From Christensenella sp. UBA4263 (lineage in GTDB: Bacteria; Bacillota; Clostridia; Christensenellales; Aristaeellaceae): a DNA stretch of 19,195 nt. The notes beneath the pieces were generated by a model that was not told the DNA's origin, made no database searches, and saw only the letters and a list, made by a program, of their open reading frames with translations. The stretch covers positions 1-19,195 of the forward strand of contig DGWH01000044.1 of assembly GCA_002395225.1 (NCBI GenBank), given 5' to 3'. Positions within the stretch are counted from its first letter, which is position 1, and each line of letters opens with the position of its first letter. Shown in pieces: positions 7,432 to 14,980 of this stretch. The position numbers were made by a program, and so were the translations under genes.

Positions 7432-8607
7432 TTATTTTTTCGCACGCTTGGAGAGCACATCAAACATGACCGCCAGTAGCAGGACGACGCCCTTGACCAC
7501 CCGCTGATAATTTGCCTCAATGCCCATGATGCTCATGCCCTGGTTGATGAAGCCCATGAGGACGGCACCGATGATGACGCCGGAAATCTTTCCGGTTCCG
7601 CCATAGGCGGAGGCGCCGCCGATAAAGCAGGCGGCAATAGCGTCCATCTCATAGCCCTGTCCATAGGTGGGCTGCGCCGAGCTGGCCCGGGCAACGGTCA
7701 GGATGCCGGCCAGTCCGGCCAGCAGGCCCATGTTGGCATAAGCAAAGAGGAAAACGTTGCGGGTATTGACACCGGAGAGAGCAGTGGCTTTTTCATTTCC
7801 GCCGACCGCGTACAGGTGCCGGCCGATGGAGGTCCGGTTGGTGATGTAGTTGTAGATGCCAAGCACCAGCGCCACCCAGATCAGCACCGTCGGGATGCCC
7901 TTGTAAGAGGCCAGCTTGTAAAACAGCCAGATGACTACGGCGCAGAGGATGCCCGCTTTCAGCAGTTCGGGGGCGGTATTCTGGATAATGCCCATCTTCT
8001 TCTGCACGGTAACCCGGCGAATCGTGACAATGGCATAGATCGCGGCAATCGCGATGCCGGCAATCAGGCAGGTCAGATTGAGGGAACCGCCTTTTCCGAT
8101 GAAATCCGGAATATAGCAGTCCGCACCGCCGCCGAAGATGTTCAGGAAGGTCTTGTTGGAAATGGAGACGGCATAGCCCTGCAGGACCACGTTGGAAAGG
8201 CCGCGGAAGGCATACATGCCGGCCAGGGTGGCAATAAAGGCCGGGACATAGATCTTGGAGATCCAGAAGCCCTGGAAAAAGCCAATGGCCAGGCCGGTCA
8301 GGAGCATGACCAGAACGGCAATCCAGATGTTGATTCCGCTGTTCATCATCACCGCGCCGATGGCACCGGCAAAGCAGACCACGGAGCCCACCGCCAGGTC
8401 AATGTTGCCGCCGGTCAGGATGCACAGCAGCATGCCGGCCGCCAGAACGAACACATAGCCGTTCTGGGAGATCAGGTTGTTAATGTTCTGCGGATAAAGG
8501 ATTTTCCCCTGTGTGGTAATGGAAAAGAAGATCGCAACCAGGACAAGGGCCAGAATCATCGTATACTTTTTGAAGAATTCGCTGAGTGATACACCCTTCA
8601 TCCTCAT
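7432..8607 (-). CDS. mmsB: Monosaccharide ABC transporter permease, first copy (MmsB/GguB-like)
   Basis: This 391-residue membrane permease has the same architecture as its downstream neighbour. Seen: LTGGNIDLAVGS near residue 64-75, PAFIATLAGMYAFRG near 125-139, the coupling loop IGRHLYAVGGNEKATALSGVNTR, the segment AIAACFIGGASAYGGTGK, and the conserved IMGIEANYQRVVKGVVLL near the C-terminus. The start ATG 8605-8607 overlaps the ATPase stop as ATGA, with AGGAAGGGG just upstream. A second ATG lies two codons inside. The coupling loop has Ala in place of the Arg usual before the SGVN segment. With the second copy it probably makes the two halves of the membrane pore, as a heterodimer or as alternative homodimers; that is inference from adjacency. 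Confidence 0.9.
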   Translation of the reverse strand: MRMKGVSLSEFFKKYTMILALVLVAIFFSITTQGKILYPQNINNLISQNGYVFVLAAGMLLCILTGGNIDLAVGSVVCFAGAIGAVMMNSGINIWIAVLVMLLTGLAIGFFQGFWISKIYVPAFIATLAGMYAFRGLSNVVLQGYAVSISNKTFLNIFGGGADCYIPDFIGKGGSLNLTCLIAGIAIAAIYAIVTIRRVTVQKKMGIIQNTAPELLKAGILCAVVIWLFYKLASYKGIPTVLIWVALVLGIYNYITNRTSIGRHLYAVGGNEKATALSGVNTRNVFLFAYANMGLLAGLAGILTVARASSAQPTYGQGYEMDAIAACFIGGASAYGGTGKISGVIIGAVLMGFINQGMSIMGIEANYQRVVKGVVLLLAVMFDVLSKRAKK

Positions 8608-10148
8608 TCACCCCTTCCTGATTTCAGTATGGCTGCCATAATGTTCTCCTGCGTCGCCTCAGAGGCCTTCATCTCCCCGATGACCTTGCTGGCATTCATG
8701 ATGTAGATCCGGTCACTCATGCCCAGCACCTCCGGCAGTTCGGAGGAAATCATAATGACTGATTTTCCCGCGGCCGCCAGATCATTGATGATGCAGTAGA
8801 TCTCATACTTGGCGCCGACATCGATGCCGCGGGTCGGTTCATCCAGGATCATGATGTCCGGACCGGCAAACATCCACTTGGCCAGCAGCACTTTCTGCTG
8901 GTTTCCGCCGGACAGATTGCCTACCAGCTGTTCAACCCCCGGCGTCTTGATTTTGAGCTTCTCCCGGTATTCCTCGGCAACGGCATGCTCTTTATCCTCA
9001 TCAATGACCTTGTGGTTTGAAATCTGGTCCAGATTGGCAAGAGACGTGTTCACGCGGATGGACTGGGACAGGACCAGGCCATTCCCCTTCCGGTCCTCTG
9101 TCACGTACGCGATCTTGTGGCGGATGGCATCCGCGATGCTCTTGCGCAGCCGGACCGGCTTCCCGTCAATCTTGAGGCTGCCGGAAATGTTGGCGCCGTA
9201 GGACTGACCGAAGATGCTCATGGCCAGCTCGGTTCTGCCGGCGCCCATCAGGCCGTAAATGCCGACCACCTCGCCCTTGCGGACCTTGATGGAGACGTTG
9301 TCAACCACTTTCCGCTCCGGATACAGCGGATGGTGAACCGTCCAGTTTTCCACTTCCAGCTGGACATCCCCCACCTTCACGCCCTCGCGCTTCGGGAACC
9401 GGTTGGTCATCTCACGGCCGACCATTCCCTTGATGATCCGTTCCTCGCTGACCGGCTCCTGGCCGTGATTGTCAATGGTCTCAATGGTGGTGCCATCCCG
9501 GATGACCGTGATCTTATCCGCCACATAGGCCACCTCATTGAGCTTATGGGAGATAATGATCATCGTCATGCCCTGCTTCTTGAATCCCAGCATCAGGTCA
9601 AGCAGGGCCTTGGAATCCTCCTCATTCAGAGAGGAGGTGGGTTCATCCAGAATCAGCAGGCGGGCTTTTTTCGCCAGTGCCTTGGCAATTTCCACCAGCT
9701 GCTGCTTGCCCGTGCCAATGGTCTTTACCTGGACCTTTGAACTCTCCTCCAGGCCCACCATCCGCAGGTATTTGTCCGCCTCCGCATAGGTGGTATTCCA
9801 GTCAATGGCAAACTTATGCCCGCGTTCATTGCCCAGGTACATGTTTTCGCCGATGGTCATCTCAGGAACCAGAGCCAGTTCCTGATGGATGATGACGATG
9901 CCTTTATGTTCTGAATCCTTGATGTGGGAGAACTTGCACACTTCCCCGTCGTAGATAATATCACCCGTATACGTTCCATAGGGATAGATGCCGCTCAGTA
10001 CATTCATCAGGGTTGACTTGCCGGCACCGTTCTCCCCGACCAGCGCGTGAATCTCACCTTCCTCTACCTGAAGATTCACATTATCGAGCGCCTTAACCCC
10101 GGGGAACGTCTTCGTAATGTTCTTCATCTCAAGCAGTATTTTCGCCAT
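8604..10148 (-). CDS. mmsA: Monosaccharide ABC transporter ATP-binding protein (MmsA/GguA-like)
   Basis: This cytoplasmic ATPase of 514 residues has two fused nucleotide-binding domains, typical of class II sugar importers (MglA, RbsA, XylG, GguA). Domain 1 has Walker A GENGAGKST (38-46), a degenerate signature GTGKQQLVEIAKAL, Walker B LLILDEPT and the switch His in IIISHKL. Domain 2 has the degenerate Walker A GLMGAGRTE, usual for these proteins, an intact LSGGNQQK signature, and Walker B IMILDEPTRGIDVGAK. The start ATG 10146-10148 has GGAGGA 5 nt upstream. It is separated from the binding-protein gene by a terminator and joined to the first permease by an ATGA overlap. A weak internal promoter in the 120-nt gap is possible but not convincing. 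Confidence 0.95.
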   Translation of the reverse strand: MAKILLEMKNITKTFPGVKALDNVNLQVEEGEIHALVGENGAGKSTLMNVLSGIYPYGTYTGDIIYDGEVCKFSHIKDSEHKGIVIIHQELALVPEMTIGENMYLGNERGHKFAIDWNTTYAEADKYLRMVGLEESSKVQVKTIGTGKQQLVEIAKALAKKARLLILDEPTSSLNEEDSKALLDLMLGFKKQGMTMIIISHKLNEVAYVADKITVIRDGTTIETIDNHGQEPVSEERIIKGMVGREMTNRFPKREGVKVGDVQLEVENWTVHHPLYPERKVVDNVSIKVRKGEVVGIYGLMGAGRTELAMSIFGQSYGANISGSLKIDGKPVRLRKSIADAIRHKIAYVTEDRKGNGLVLSQSIRVNTSLANLDQISNHKVIDEDKEHAVAEEYREKLKIKTPGVEQLVGNLSGGNQQKVLLAKWMFAGPDIMILDEPTRGIDVGAKYEIYCIINDLAAAGKSVIMISSELPEVLGMSDRIYIMNASKVIGEMKASEATQENIMAAILKSGRGE

Positions 10149-10216
10149 GGTCTTCCTCCGTCATACAAAAAGTAATGGACGATTGTCAGAAAGGTTCCAA
10201 ATGAATTGTCCATCTT

Positions 10217-10250
10217 AAAAAGGTGCAGGCGAGTCAGGCTCGCCTGCACC
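10217..10250 (-). terminator. Intercistronic intrinsic terminator after the sugar-binding protein gene
   Basis: A perfect 12-bp stem, arms GGTGCAGGCGAG and CTCGCCTGCACC, has a 5-nt loop (10234-10238). On the minus strand five T follow (10217-10221). It starts about 20 nt after the binding-protein stop, and the ATPase gene begins about 70 nt beyond it. Partial read-through would give more binding protein than membrane components, a known pattern in such operons. The 3' hairpin may also stabilise the upstream mRNA. Confidence 0.9.
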
Positions 10251-10270
10251 ACGGCTTTTCAAATGTTCAA

Positions 10271-11311
10271 TTACTTGAGCTGATCCTCGGTGTAGTAACC
10301 GGAGTCGATCAGGAGCTCCTTGTAGTTGTTAACATCCGCAAATACGGGCTCGCAGAGATAGGAAGGAACAACGATGACGTTGTTGTTGTAGGTCTCGGTA
10401 TCATTGACGTCAACCGTCTCGCCCTTGAGGATCTGGCCAACCATCTTCACAACCTGAGCAGCCAGCGTACGGGTGTCCTTGAAGACGGACATGCTCTGCT
10501 TGCCGGCGATCATGTTCTTGGTGTTGGCAATGTCGCAGTCCTGTCCGGTGATGATCGGATAGGTTCCGGTGTAGTTTGCTGCCAGAGCGTTCTCAACGCC
10601 CAGAGCGGTGGAGTCATTGGAGCAGAGCCATACGTCAACATTGCTGCCGTCCGCATAGAAGGAGGACAGGATGTTCTCGGCACGGTTCTGAGCGGTTTCT
10701 GTTGCCCAGGTCGGGGTCGCAACATCGTCAAATGCGATCTGACCGGACTTGACAACCAGCTTGCCGGAATCGATGTACGGCTTCAGAACATCAATAGCGC
10801 CCTGATAGAAGTAGCCGGCATTGTTGTCGCCGGGGTCGCCAGCGGTGATCTCGAGGTTGAACGGGCCAGCCGCATTGTCGAGATCCAGGGTGTTCTTGAT
10901 GTAGGTGCCCTGCACGGTTCCGACCATGTAGTTATCAAAGGTTGCATAGTAGGAAACAGCATCGGACTCCATCAGCAGACGGTCATACGCGATAACCGGA
11001 ATGCCTTCATCCTTGGCCATGGTGAGAGCCTCACCGAGGGAAGATCCTTCGATTGCTGCGATAACGAGAACGTCAGCACCCTCAGAGATCATGTTTTCCA
11101 CCTGGGACAGCTGGGTCTGAACATCGTTGGATGCATACTGGAGGTCAACCGTGTATCCGGCTGCTTCCAGCTGCTTCTGCATGTTTTCACCATCCTGGTT
11201 CCAACGCTGCAGATCCTTGGTCGGCATCGAGACGCCAACCTTTTCTGCCATGGCGCCGACGCTCACGACAAGCAGCAGCATGCAAAGGACGATCGCAAGG
11301 ACATTCTTCAT
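10271..11311 (-). CDS. chvE: Sugar-binding protein of monosaccharide ABC transporter (ChvE-like)
   Basis: This is the extracytoplasmic monosaccharide receptor that delivers substrate to the permeases. I chose ATG 11309-11311 (346 residues) because AGGAGG lies 7 nt upstream; an earlier in-frame ATG at 11327-11329 would contain that site inside the coding region. Seen: signal peptide residues 1-22 ending GAMA, then the periplasmic-binding fold of the ribose/galactose group. ChvE-type landmarks are GVSMPTKDLQRWNQDG near 26-41, ADVLVIAAIEGSSLGEAL, VIAYDRLL, and TGQDCD followed by AGKQSMSVFKDTRTLA. The C-terminus reads NYKELLIDSGYYTEDQLK. There is no lipobox Cys at the cleavage site, unusual for a Gram-positive binding protein. 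Relatives bind glucose, galactose, xylose or arabinose, and the exact sugar is not decided here. Confidence 0.94.
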   Translation of the reverse strand: MKNVLAIVLCMLLLVVSVGAMAEKVGVSMPTKDLQRWNQDGENMQKQLEAAGYTVDLQYASNDVQTQLSQVENMISEGADVLVIAAIEGSSLGEALTMAKDEGIPVIAYDRLLMESDAVSYYATFDNYMVGTVQGTYIKNTLDLDNAAGPFNLEITAGDPGDNNAGYFYQGAIDVLKPYIDSGKLVVKSGQIAFDDVATPTWATETAQNRAENILSSFYADGSNVDVWLCSNDSTALGVENALAANYTGTYPIITGQDCDIANTKNMIAGKQSMSVFKDTRTLAAQVVKMVGQILKGETVDVNDTETYNNNVIVVPSYLCEPVFADVNNYKELLIDSGYYTEDQLK

Positions 11312-11333
11312 AAAAAAACCTCCTAACATTTTT

Positions 11334-11348
11334 CACGGACATGCCGTG
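11334..11348. promoter_or_regulatory. Short inverted repeat in the chvE leader
   Basis: CACGG and CCGTG arms are separated by 5 nt, between the predicted start of transcription and the AGGAGG site. It is small and may be chance. Confidence 0.3.
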
Positions 11349-11413
11349 TATTTCTAAAACGGATTCCACCGTTTATAGACAAATATTCAGTTTCGTTTCT
11401 TAAATGTGCTGTA

Positions 11414-11442
11414 ATGATAACACAAACCGTCCACAATGTCCA
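11414..11442 (-). promoter_or_regulatory. Sigma-A-type promoter for the sugar-transport operon
   Basis: On the minus strand, TGGACA (11437-11442) and TATCAT (11414-11419) are separated by 17 nt, with five of six matches in each. The predicted leader is about 95 nt. A 9-nt-period direct repeat of TTGTGGAC overlaps the -35 region (plus strand 11429-11436 and 11438-11445), a possible activator or repressor site. Confidence 0.7.
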
Positions 11443-11588
11443 CAACAAATACAAAAAAATTAAGAATGTATAGTCAAGATTAACAAAATACTATGCCGTT
11501 GTTCTCTTCCCGGTTTCAGCGGCTGCAGCAGGCCCAGCTGCAGGCCTCCCCGCGTGTTTTGCCGGTACATCTCTGTGCATTGACCGCC
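11443..11588. other. Intergenic stretch upstream of the sugar operon
   Basis: This is the untranscribed-looking part of the 331-nt gap between the pyrophosphatase-like gene and chvE. It is A/T-rich next to the promoter and GC-rich towards the terminator. A TTGACT at about 11468-11473 (minus strand) has no good -10 partner. I see no gene or RNA in it. Confidence 0.5.
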
Positions 11589-11621
11589 AAAAAAACACCA
11601 GGCTGACCGGATCAGCCTGGT
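11589..11621 (-). terminator. Intrinsic terminator after the pyrophosphatase-like gene
   Basis: A 10-bp stem, arms ACCAGGCTGA and TCAGCCTGGT, has a 5-nt loop. On the minus strand a G and seven T follow (11589-11595). It lies about 22 nt after the stop and closes the aminotransferase-PHP-pyrophosphatase unit. Confidence 0.92.
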
Positions 11622-11642
11622 TTCATTCTGTTTCGAGTGCCT

Positions 11643-12638
11643 TCAGCGAATTTCCGGGAAGTGTTCAAGCACCGCGCGAAGTTTTGGGACGAAGGTGGAT
11701 TTCCGCGAGAGATTCTCTGACAGCTCTATCATCCCGTTCACCTCCGGGCCGAAGGAAAGCGTCAGTGCCTCATCTGCGCCCTTCCCCACCGCGGTGAGAA
11801 TCATTTCCATTCCATCCGCTGTGATATTGTTGACCATCAGGAACAGCATATCGACATCAAGTGAGTGAATCGCCTCTTCCATGTACCGGCGCATTCGCTT
11901 TGCAACTGTCCGGCATGCCGGCGTACCGGATGCCCGGACAACGCCGACGCCAAACCGGATCTCTCCGGCTTCATATTCCTTGTAATCCAGGTGGAAAATG
12001 TCCGCATCCGACATTCCCTCATAATCGGTCAGCGCTTTTCGCATCCCGGCATACAGTTCCTGGCGTGCTCTGTCCTGCATTCCCAGGGTGTCCATCAGGG
12101 CCCGGACAGCCTGCCGGTCCGCCTGTGTCACATTCATGGTCAGGTTCCGGGTATCCGAGAGGATGCCCATCAGCAGGGCCGACGCGGCCGCCTGCGGGAT
12201 TGCGATGCCGCTTTCCACCCAGCACAGCCACACCAGCGTTGAAGCGGCACCGGTCCGGGCGCTCCGGATAAACACCGGTTCACTGGTGTTCACATCGCCG
12301 ATGCCATGATGGTCAATGACCCCGATGAGTCTGGCCTCATCCAGATCGAGCACCGCCTGGGAACAGGAACTGTGGTCCACCAGGACCACCGGCAAATGAG
12401 CCACGCTGTCAATCACTCCCGGCTCTTCCAGGCCTAAGGAGGCACAGGCAAAGCGGGTTTCCGCGTTGACCGGTCCGGGCAGGGCTGCCCTGGCCTGAAG
12501 GCCCAGGCCCTGCAGCAGTATGGCATAGCCGATGGCCGCCCCCGCTGCATCTGAATCGGGATTGATATGCCCCAGGACATAGACCGTTTCCTCTGCCGGA
12601 ACCGCCGGCAGCATCAGCTCCCGGTATAAACCGTTCAT
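11643..12638 (-). CDS. ppaC: DHH-family phosphoesterase, probable manganese-dependent inorganic pyrophosphatase
   Basis: Family II pyrophosphatases hydrolyse pyrophosphate to phosphate in the cytoplasm using Mn. Seen, counting from ATG 12636-12638 (331 residues): motif I GHINPDSD with His24, Asp28 and Asp30; VDHS at 87-90; the DHH motif IGVIDHHG with Asp109, His110 and His111; TGAASTLV near 129-136; and LSDT with Asp162. A C-terminal DHHA2-type domain ends in an SRKSTFVPKL segment, close to the SRKxQxxP substrate motif of the family. Length is slightly above the usual 305-315. A TTG at 12648-12650 in frame has AAGGAG 10 nt away; the ATG has only a weak GGGGA 6 nt away, so the start is open. 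It follows the PHP gene by about 60 nt. Another DHH phosphoesterase activity cannot be excluded. Confidence 0.8.
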   Translation of the reverse strand: MNGLYRELMLPAVPAEETVYVLGHINPDSDAAGAAIGYAILLQGLGLQARAALPGPVNAETRFACASLGLEEPGVIDSVAHLPVVLVDHSSCSQAVLDLDEARLIGVIDHHGIGDVNTSEPVFIRSARTGAASTLVWLCWVESGIAIPQAAASALLMGILSDTRNLTMNVTQADRQAVRALMDTLGMQDRARQELYAGMRKALTDYEGMSDADIFHLDYKEYEAGEIRFGVGVVRASGTPACRTVAKRMRRYMEEAIHSLDVDMLFLMVNNITADGMEMILTAVGKGADEALTLSFGPEVNGMIELSENLSRKSTFVPKLRAVLEHFPEIR

Positions 12639-12705
12639 TTCTGTCCCCAATCGTCATTCGCTCCTTGTTTCGTTATCCACGGATTTCTGTCCGGTACCGA
12701 GCCGG

Positions 12706-13623
12706 TCAAAGCCAGATCGGATTGGTCCACGCTCGCTTTCCGTCCCGGAGCACAGCAGCTCTGACATATTTCGCGTAATGCGGAATGGTCATCCTCGCCT
12801 CGTTCACCGGTTTGGCCGAATCGGCAGGAACAAGTGCCTGCGGCATGAGGTTGCAGGAAAAGCTCACCCGGTCTGCCGGGCCGCAGCAAAGAACCGCCTG
12901 ATCCCCTTCAATGCGGAAATCAAAAATCTCCGGACCGCAGGAGGCATAGAAATTGCCGGATGCCAGTGCATCAAGAATGGACTGGACATTTTTCTCCGCA
13001 TTCACCAGGACATAGCCGCAGCCGACCTGGTCCGGCGAATGGCAGTCATCCACCGCCGTTCCGAAAAGCCGGTTGCCGGAGTCCATCACGGTTTCCCAGT
13101 CAAGGCTGTTGTCCGTATCAATGTCATTTTCAAGGGCGGTGCCGGTATTGAACAGTTCCATGGCAAAATTGCCCCTGAGTCCCATGTACTCGTGTACCGG
13201 CGTATGACTCCAGCGCGGATGACAGTACATGGTCAGGCAGCCGCGCCGGTGCATCTCATCCAGCGTCGGCTGAAAGTCCTCTGGCCGCTCAATGTCAAAG
13301 GACGGGAAATGCTCATCCTGCGCAAAATCGCCGCCGTCCGCCGGTCCCAGACAGACGGAATGGATCACGTGCCGGCCGTTTCCGCGTGTGCCGGCAAAAA
13401 CCACATCCAGTTCCATGCCGGGCACGATGATCAGCGAACTGCCGAAATTCTCCTTATTGTATTTCCGGTGATCCGTCAGTGCGACAAAATCATACTGAAG
13501 CTTTTTGAATTCCGCCAGCAATTGTTCCGGCGTCATCTCCCCGTCTGAACGGGTGGTATGCGTGTGCAGTGCCCCTTTGAGCAGAGGCGCCGTGCCTGTA
13601 AAGGCTCCCTGATGAATCTCCAT
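12706..13623 (-). CDS. PHP-domain metal-dependent phosphoesterase-like protein
   Basis: This 305-residue cytoplasmic protein is built on the PHP fold (polymerase and histidinol phosphatase). Seen metal-site motifs: HTH at residues 20-22 with Asp27 (GALHTHTTRSDG), LTDH ending at His52, Glu71 in PGMEL, His88, His135 in MYCHPRW, and DCH at 193-195. This full set suggests an active trinuclear site. The C-terminal 70 residues form a beta-rich region (near 235-305). The start ATG 13621-13623 has GGAGG 5 nt upstream. The substrate is unknown; related stand-alone PHP proteins act on nucleotides or other phosphate esters. It sits about 50 nt after the aminotransferase and upstream of the pyrophosphatase-like gene, so it is likely in the same transcript. 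Confidence 0.85.
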   Translation of the reverse strand: MEIHQGAFTGTAPLLKGALHTHTTRSDGEMTPEQLLAEFKKLQYDFVALTDHRKYNKENFGSSLIIVPGMELDVVFAGTRGNGRHVIHSVCLGPADGGDFAQDEHFPSFDIERPEDFQPTLDEMHRRGCLTMYCHPRWSHTPVHEYMGLRGNFAMELFNTGTALENDIDTDNSLDWETVMDSGNRLFGTAVDDCHSPDQVGCGYVLVNAEKNVQSILDALASGNFYASCGPEIFDFRIEGDQAVLCCGPADRVSFSCNLMPQALVPADSAKPVNEARMTIPHYAKYVRAAVLRDGKRAWTNPIWL

Positions 13624-13675
13624 TTTCTCCTCCGTTAACTATGCACAGTCGTTGAAAGTCCCTGCCGGATTCGGC

Positions 13676-14842
13676 TCAGCCATTCAGGATGCCGCTCTGG
13701 CGGACCGCCTCACAGACCTCCGCGATCTTCTCCGGCGGCAGCACCAGGGCAAAGCGGACATAGCCCTCGCCCAGCGGTCCGAAGCTGACGCCCGGCGTAC
13801 AGATCACGCCGGCCCGGTCCATCAGCTCCAGGCAGAAATCCATGCTGGACTGATAGGTGCCCGGAAGTTTGGCCCACACAAACATGCTTCCCTGATTTTT
13901 TGGGATCGGCCAGCCAATGGCAGCCATTCCGTCGCAGAGAGCATCCCGCCGGGCCTGATAGGCATCACACTGTGCCTCAACCTTGCGGCGCTCCGTGCGC
14001 ATGGCGGCAATAGCTGCCGCCTGGATCGGCAGGAACATGCCGAAATCAATCTGGCTGCGCAGCTTCTTAAACGCCTCCACCAGCTGCGGATTCCCAATGA
14101 GGAACGACACACGGGCACCGGTCAGGTTAAAGGACTTGGACAGGCTGAAGAATTCCGCTCCCACCTCGGCTGCGCCCGGATACTGCAGAAAACTTCCCCC
14201 GCGAATCCCGTCATAGATGATGTCGGAATACGCATTGTCGTGCAGGAGAATGATATCATACCGGCGGACAAAGTCAATCAGCTCCTCATACAGTTCCGGC
14301 GTCCCGATGCTCCCCATGGGATTGGAGGGCAGGGATACGATCATGTACCTGGCCCGGCGCGCCACCTCCTCAGGGATCTGACTGAGGTCCGGCAGGAAGC
14401 CGTTTTCCTCCGTCATCGGGTAATACCAGGGCTCCGCCAGTGCCATTTTTGCGCCGGCAATAAAGACCGGATAGCAGGGACTGGGCAGCAAAACGGTGTC
14501 CCCTTCATCACACAGTACCAGCCCGATATGTCCGATTCCCTCCTGGGAACCGTAACAGGAGGCGATCATATCCCGGGTCAGCGTCACGCCAAAGCGTGCC
14601 TTGTAATAGGCAATCACCTCATCCAGGAGTGCATCCGAGTCACGAAGGGCATATTTCCAGTTGTTCGGATCCATGGCCGCCTCTGCCATGGCCTTTCGAA
14701 TCTCAATGTCCGTCTCAAAATCCGGCGTTCCGATGGAAAGATTGTAAAATGACCGTCCCTGACGCTCCAGCTCAATCCGGCGCTGATTCAGGGAGGAGAA
14801 CACCTCGTCGCCGAACAGGTCCATTCTTTTTGAAAATTGCAT
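13676..14842 (-). CDS. Class I/II PLP-dependent aminotransferase (DapL/AlaT-like)
   Basis: This fold-type I aminotransferase has 388 residues from ATG 14840-14842, with GAGGAA about 6 nt upstream; the frame stays open further but without a better ribosome site. Seen: SIGTPDF near 36-42, GSQEG near 99-102 (usually GSKEG in DapL-type enzymes), EENGFLPDL near 145-153, SNP with Asn174, Asp202 and Tyr205 in HDNAYSDI, the PLP Lys236 in SLSKSFNLTGARVSF, and the C-terminal substrate Arg in GYVRFALV. The sequence is close to the group that contains LL-diaminopimelate aminotransferase and alanine/aspartate-type transaminases. The exact substrate cannot be assigned. It is first in a likely unit with the PHP and pyrophosphatase-like genes and follows the cysS terminator. 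Confidence 0.88.
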   Translation of the reverse strand: MQFSKRMDLFGDEVFSSLNQRRIELERQGRSFYNLSIGTPDFETDIEIRKAMAEAAMDPNNWKYALRDSDALLDEVIAYYKARFGVTLTRDMIASCYGSQEGIGHIGLVLCDEGDTVLLPSPCYPVFIAGAKMALAEPWYYPMTEENGFLPDLSQIPEEVARRARYMIVSLPSNPMGSIGTPELYEELIDFVRRYDIILLHDNAYSDIIYDGIRGGSFLQYPGAAEVGAEFFSLSKSFNLTGARVSFLIGNPQLVEAFKKLRSQIDFGMFLPIQAAAIAAMRTERRKVEAQCDAYQARRDALCDGMAAIGWPIPKNQGSMFVWAKLPGTYQSSMDFCLELMDRAGVICTPGVSFGPLGEGYVRFALVLPPEKIAEVCEAVRQSGILNG

Positions 14843-14863
14843 GGTCAATTCCTCACACCTGAT

Positions 14864-14882
14864 GTGTACTTGGCCTATACAC
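14864..14882. promoter_or_regulatory. Inverted repeat upstream of the aminotransferase gene
   Basis: GTGTA and TACAC arms flank 9 nt, about 22 nt upstream of the ATG and just after the cysS terminator. I find no convincing -35/-10 pair here. It may be an operator, or chance. Confidence 0.25.
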
Positions 14883-14905
14883 GGCCTCAAATCTGTCCGT
14901 TCTCC

Positions 14906-14939
14906 AAAAAACCGGATTCAGGCAAAGCCTGATCCGGTT
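14906..14939 (-). terminator. Intrinsic terminator after cysS
   Basis: Arms AACCGGAT/ATCCGGTT and CAGGC/GCCTG are separated by a one-base bulge and a 3-nt loop, with six T following on the minus strand. It lies about 40 nt after the cysS stop. Confidence 0.9.
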
Positions 14940-14980
14940 CTCTTTGTGAGATCCTTCTTGCAGTTAAGGGTTTCTGTCAG

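Noticed and set aside
7816..8589. Long His/Gln/Asp-rich plus-strand frames opposite the permease genes
   Set aside because: This is the usual antisense shadow of GC-rich membrane-protein codons; the minus frames are clear permeases.
11334..11348. Shared ACGGACATG core in the chvE leader repeat and the scpB-mscL repeat (3712-3726) as a common operator
   Set aside because: Only two short sites with different symmetry, beside unrelated genes; chance is the simpler reading.
11468..11473. TTGACT as an alternative -35 for the sugar operon
   Set aside because: No TATAAT-like hexamer lies 16-18 nt downstream; the 11414-11442 pair matches much better.
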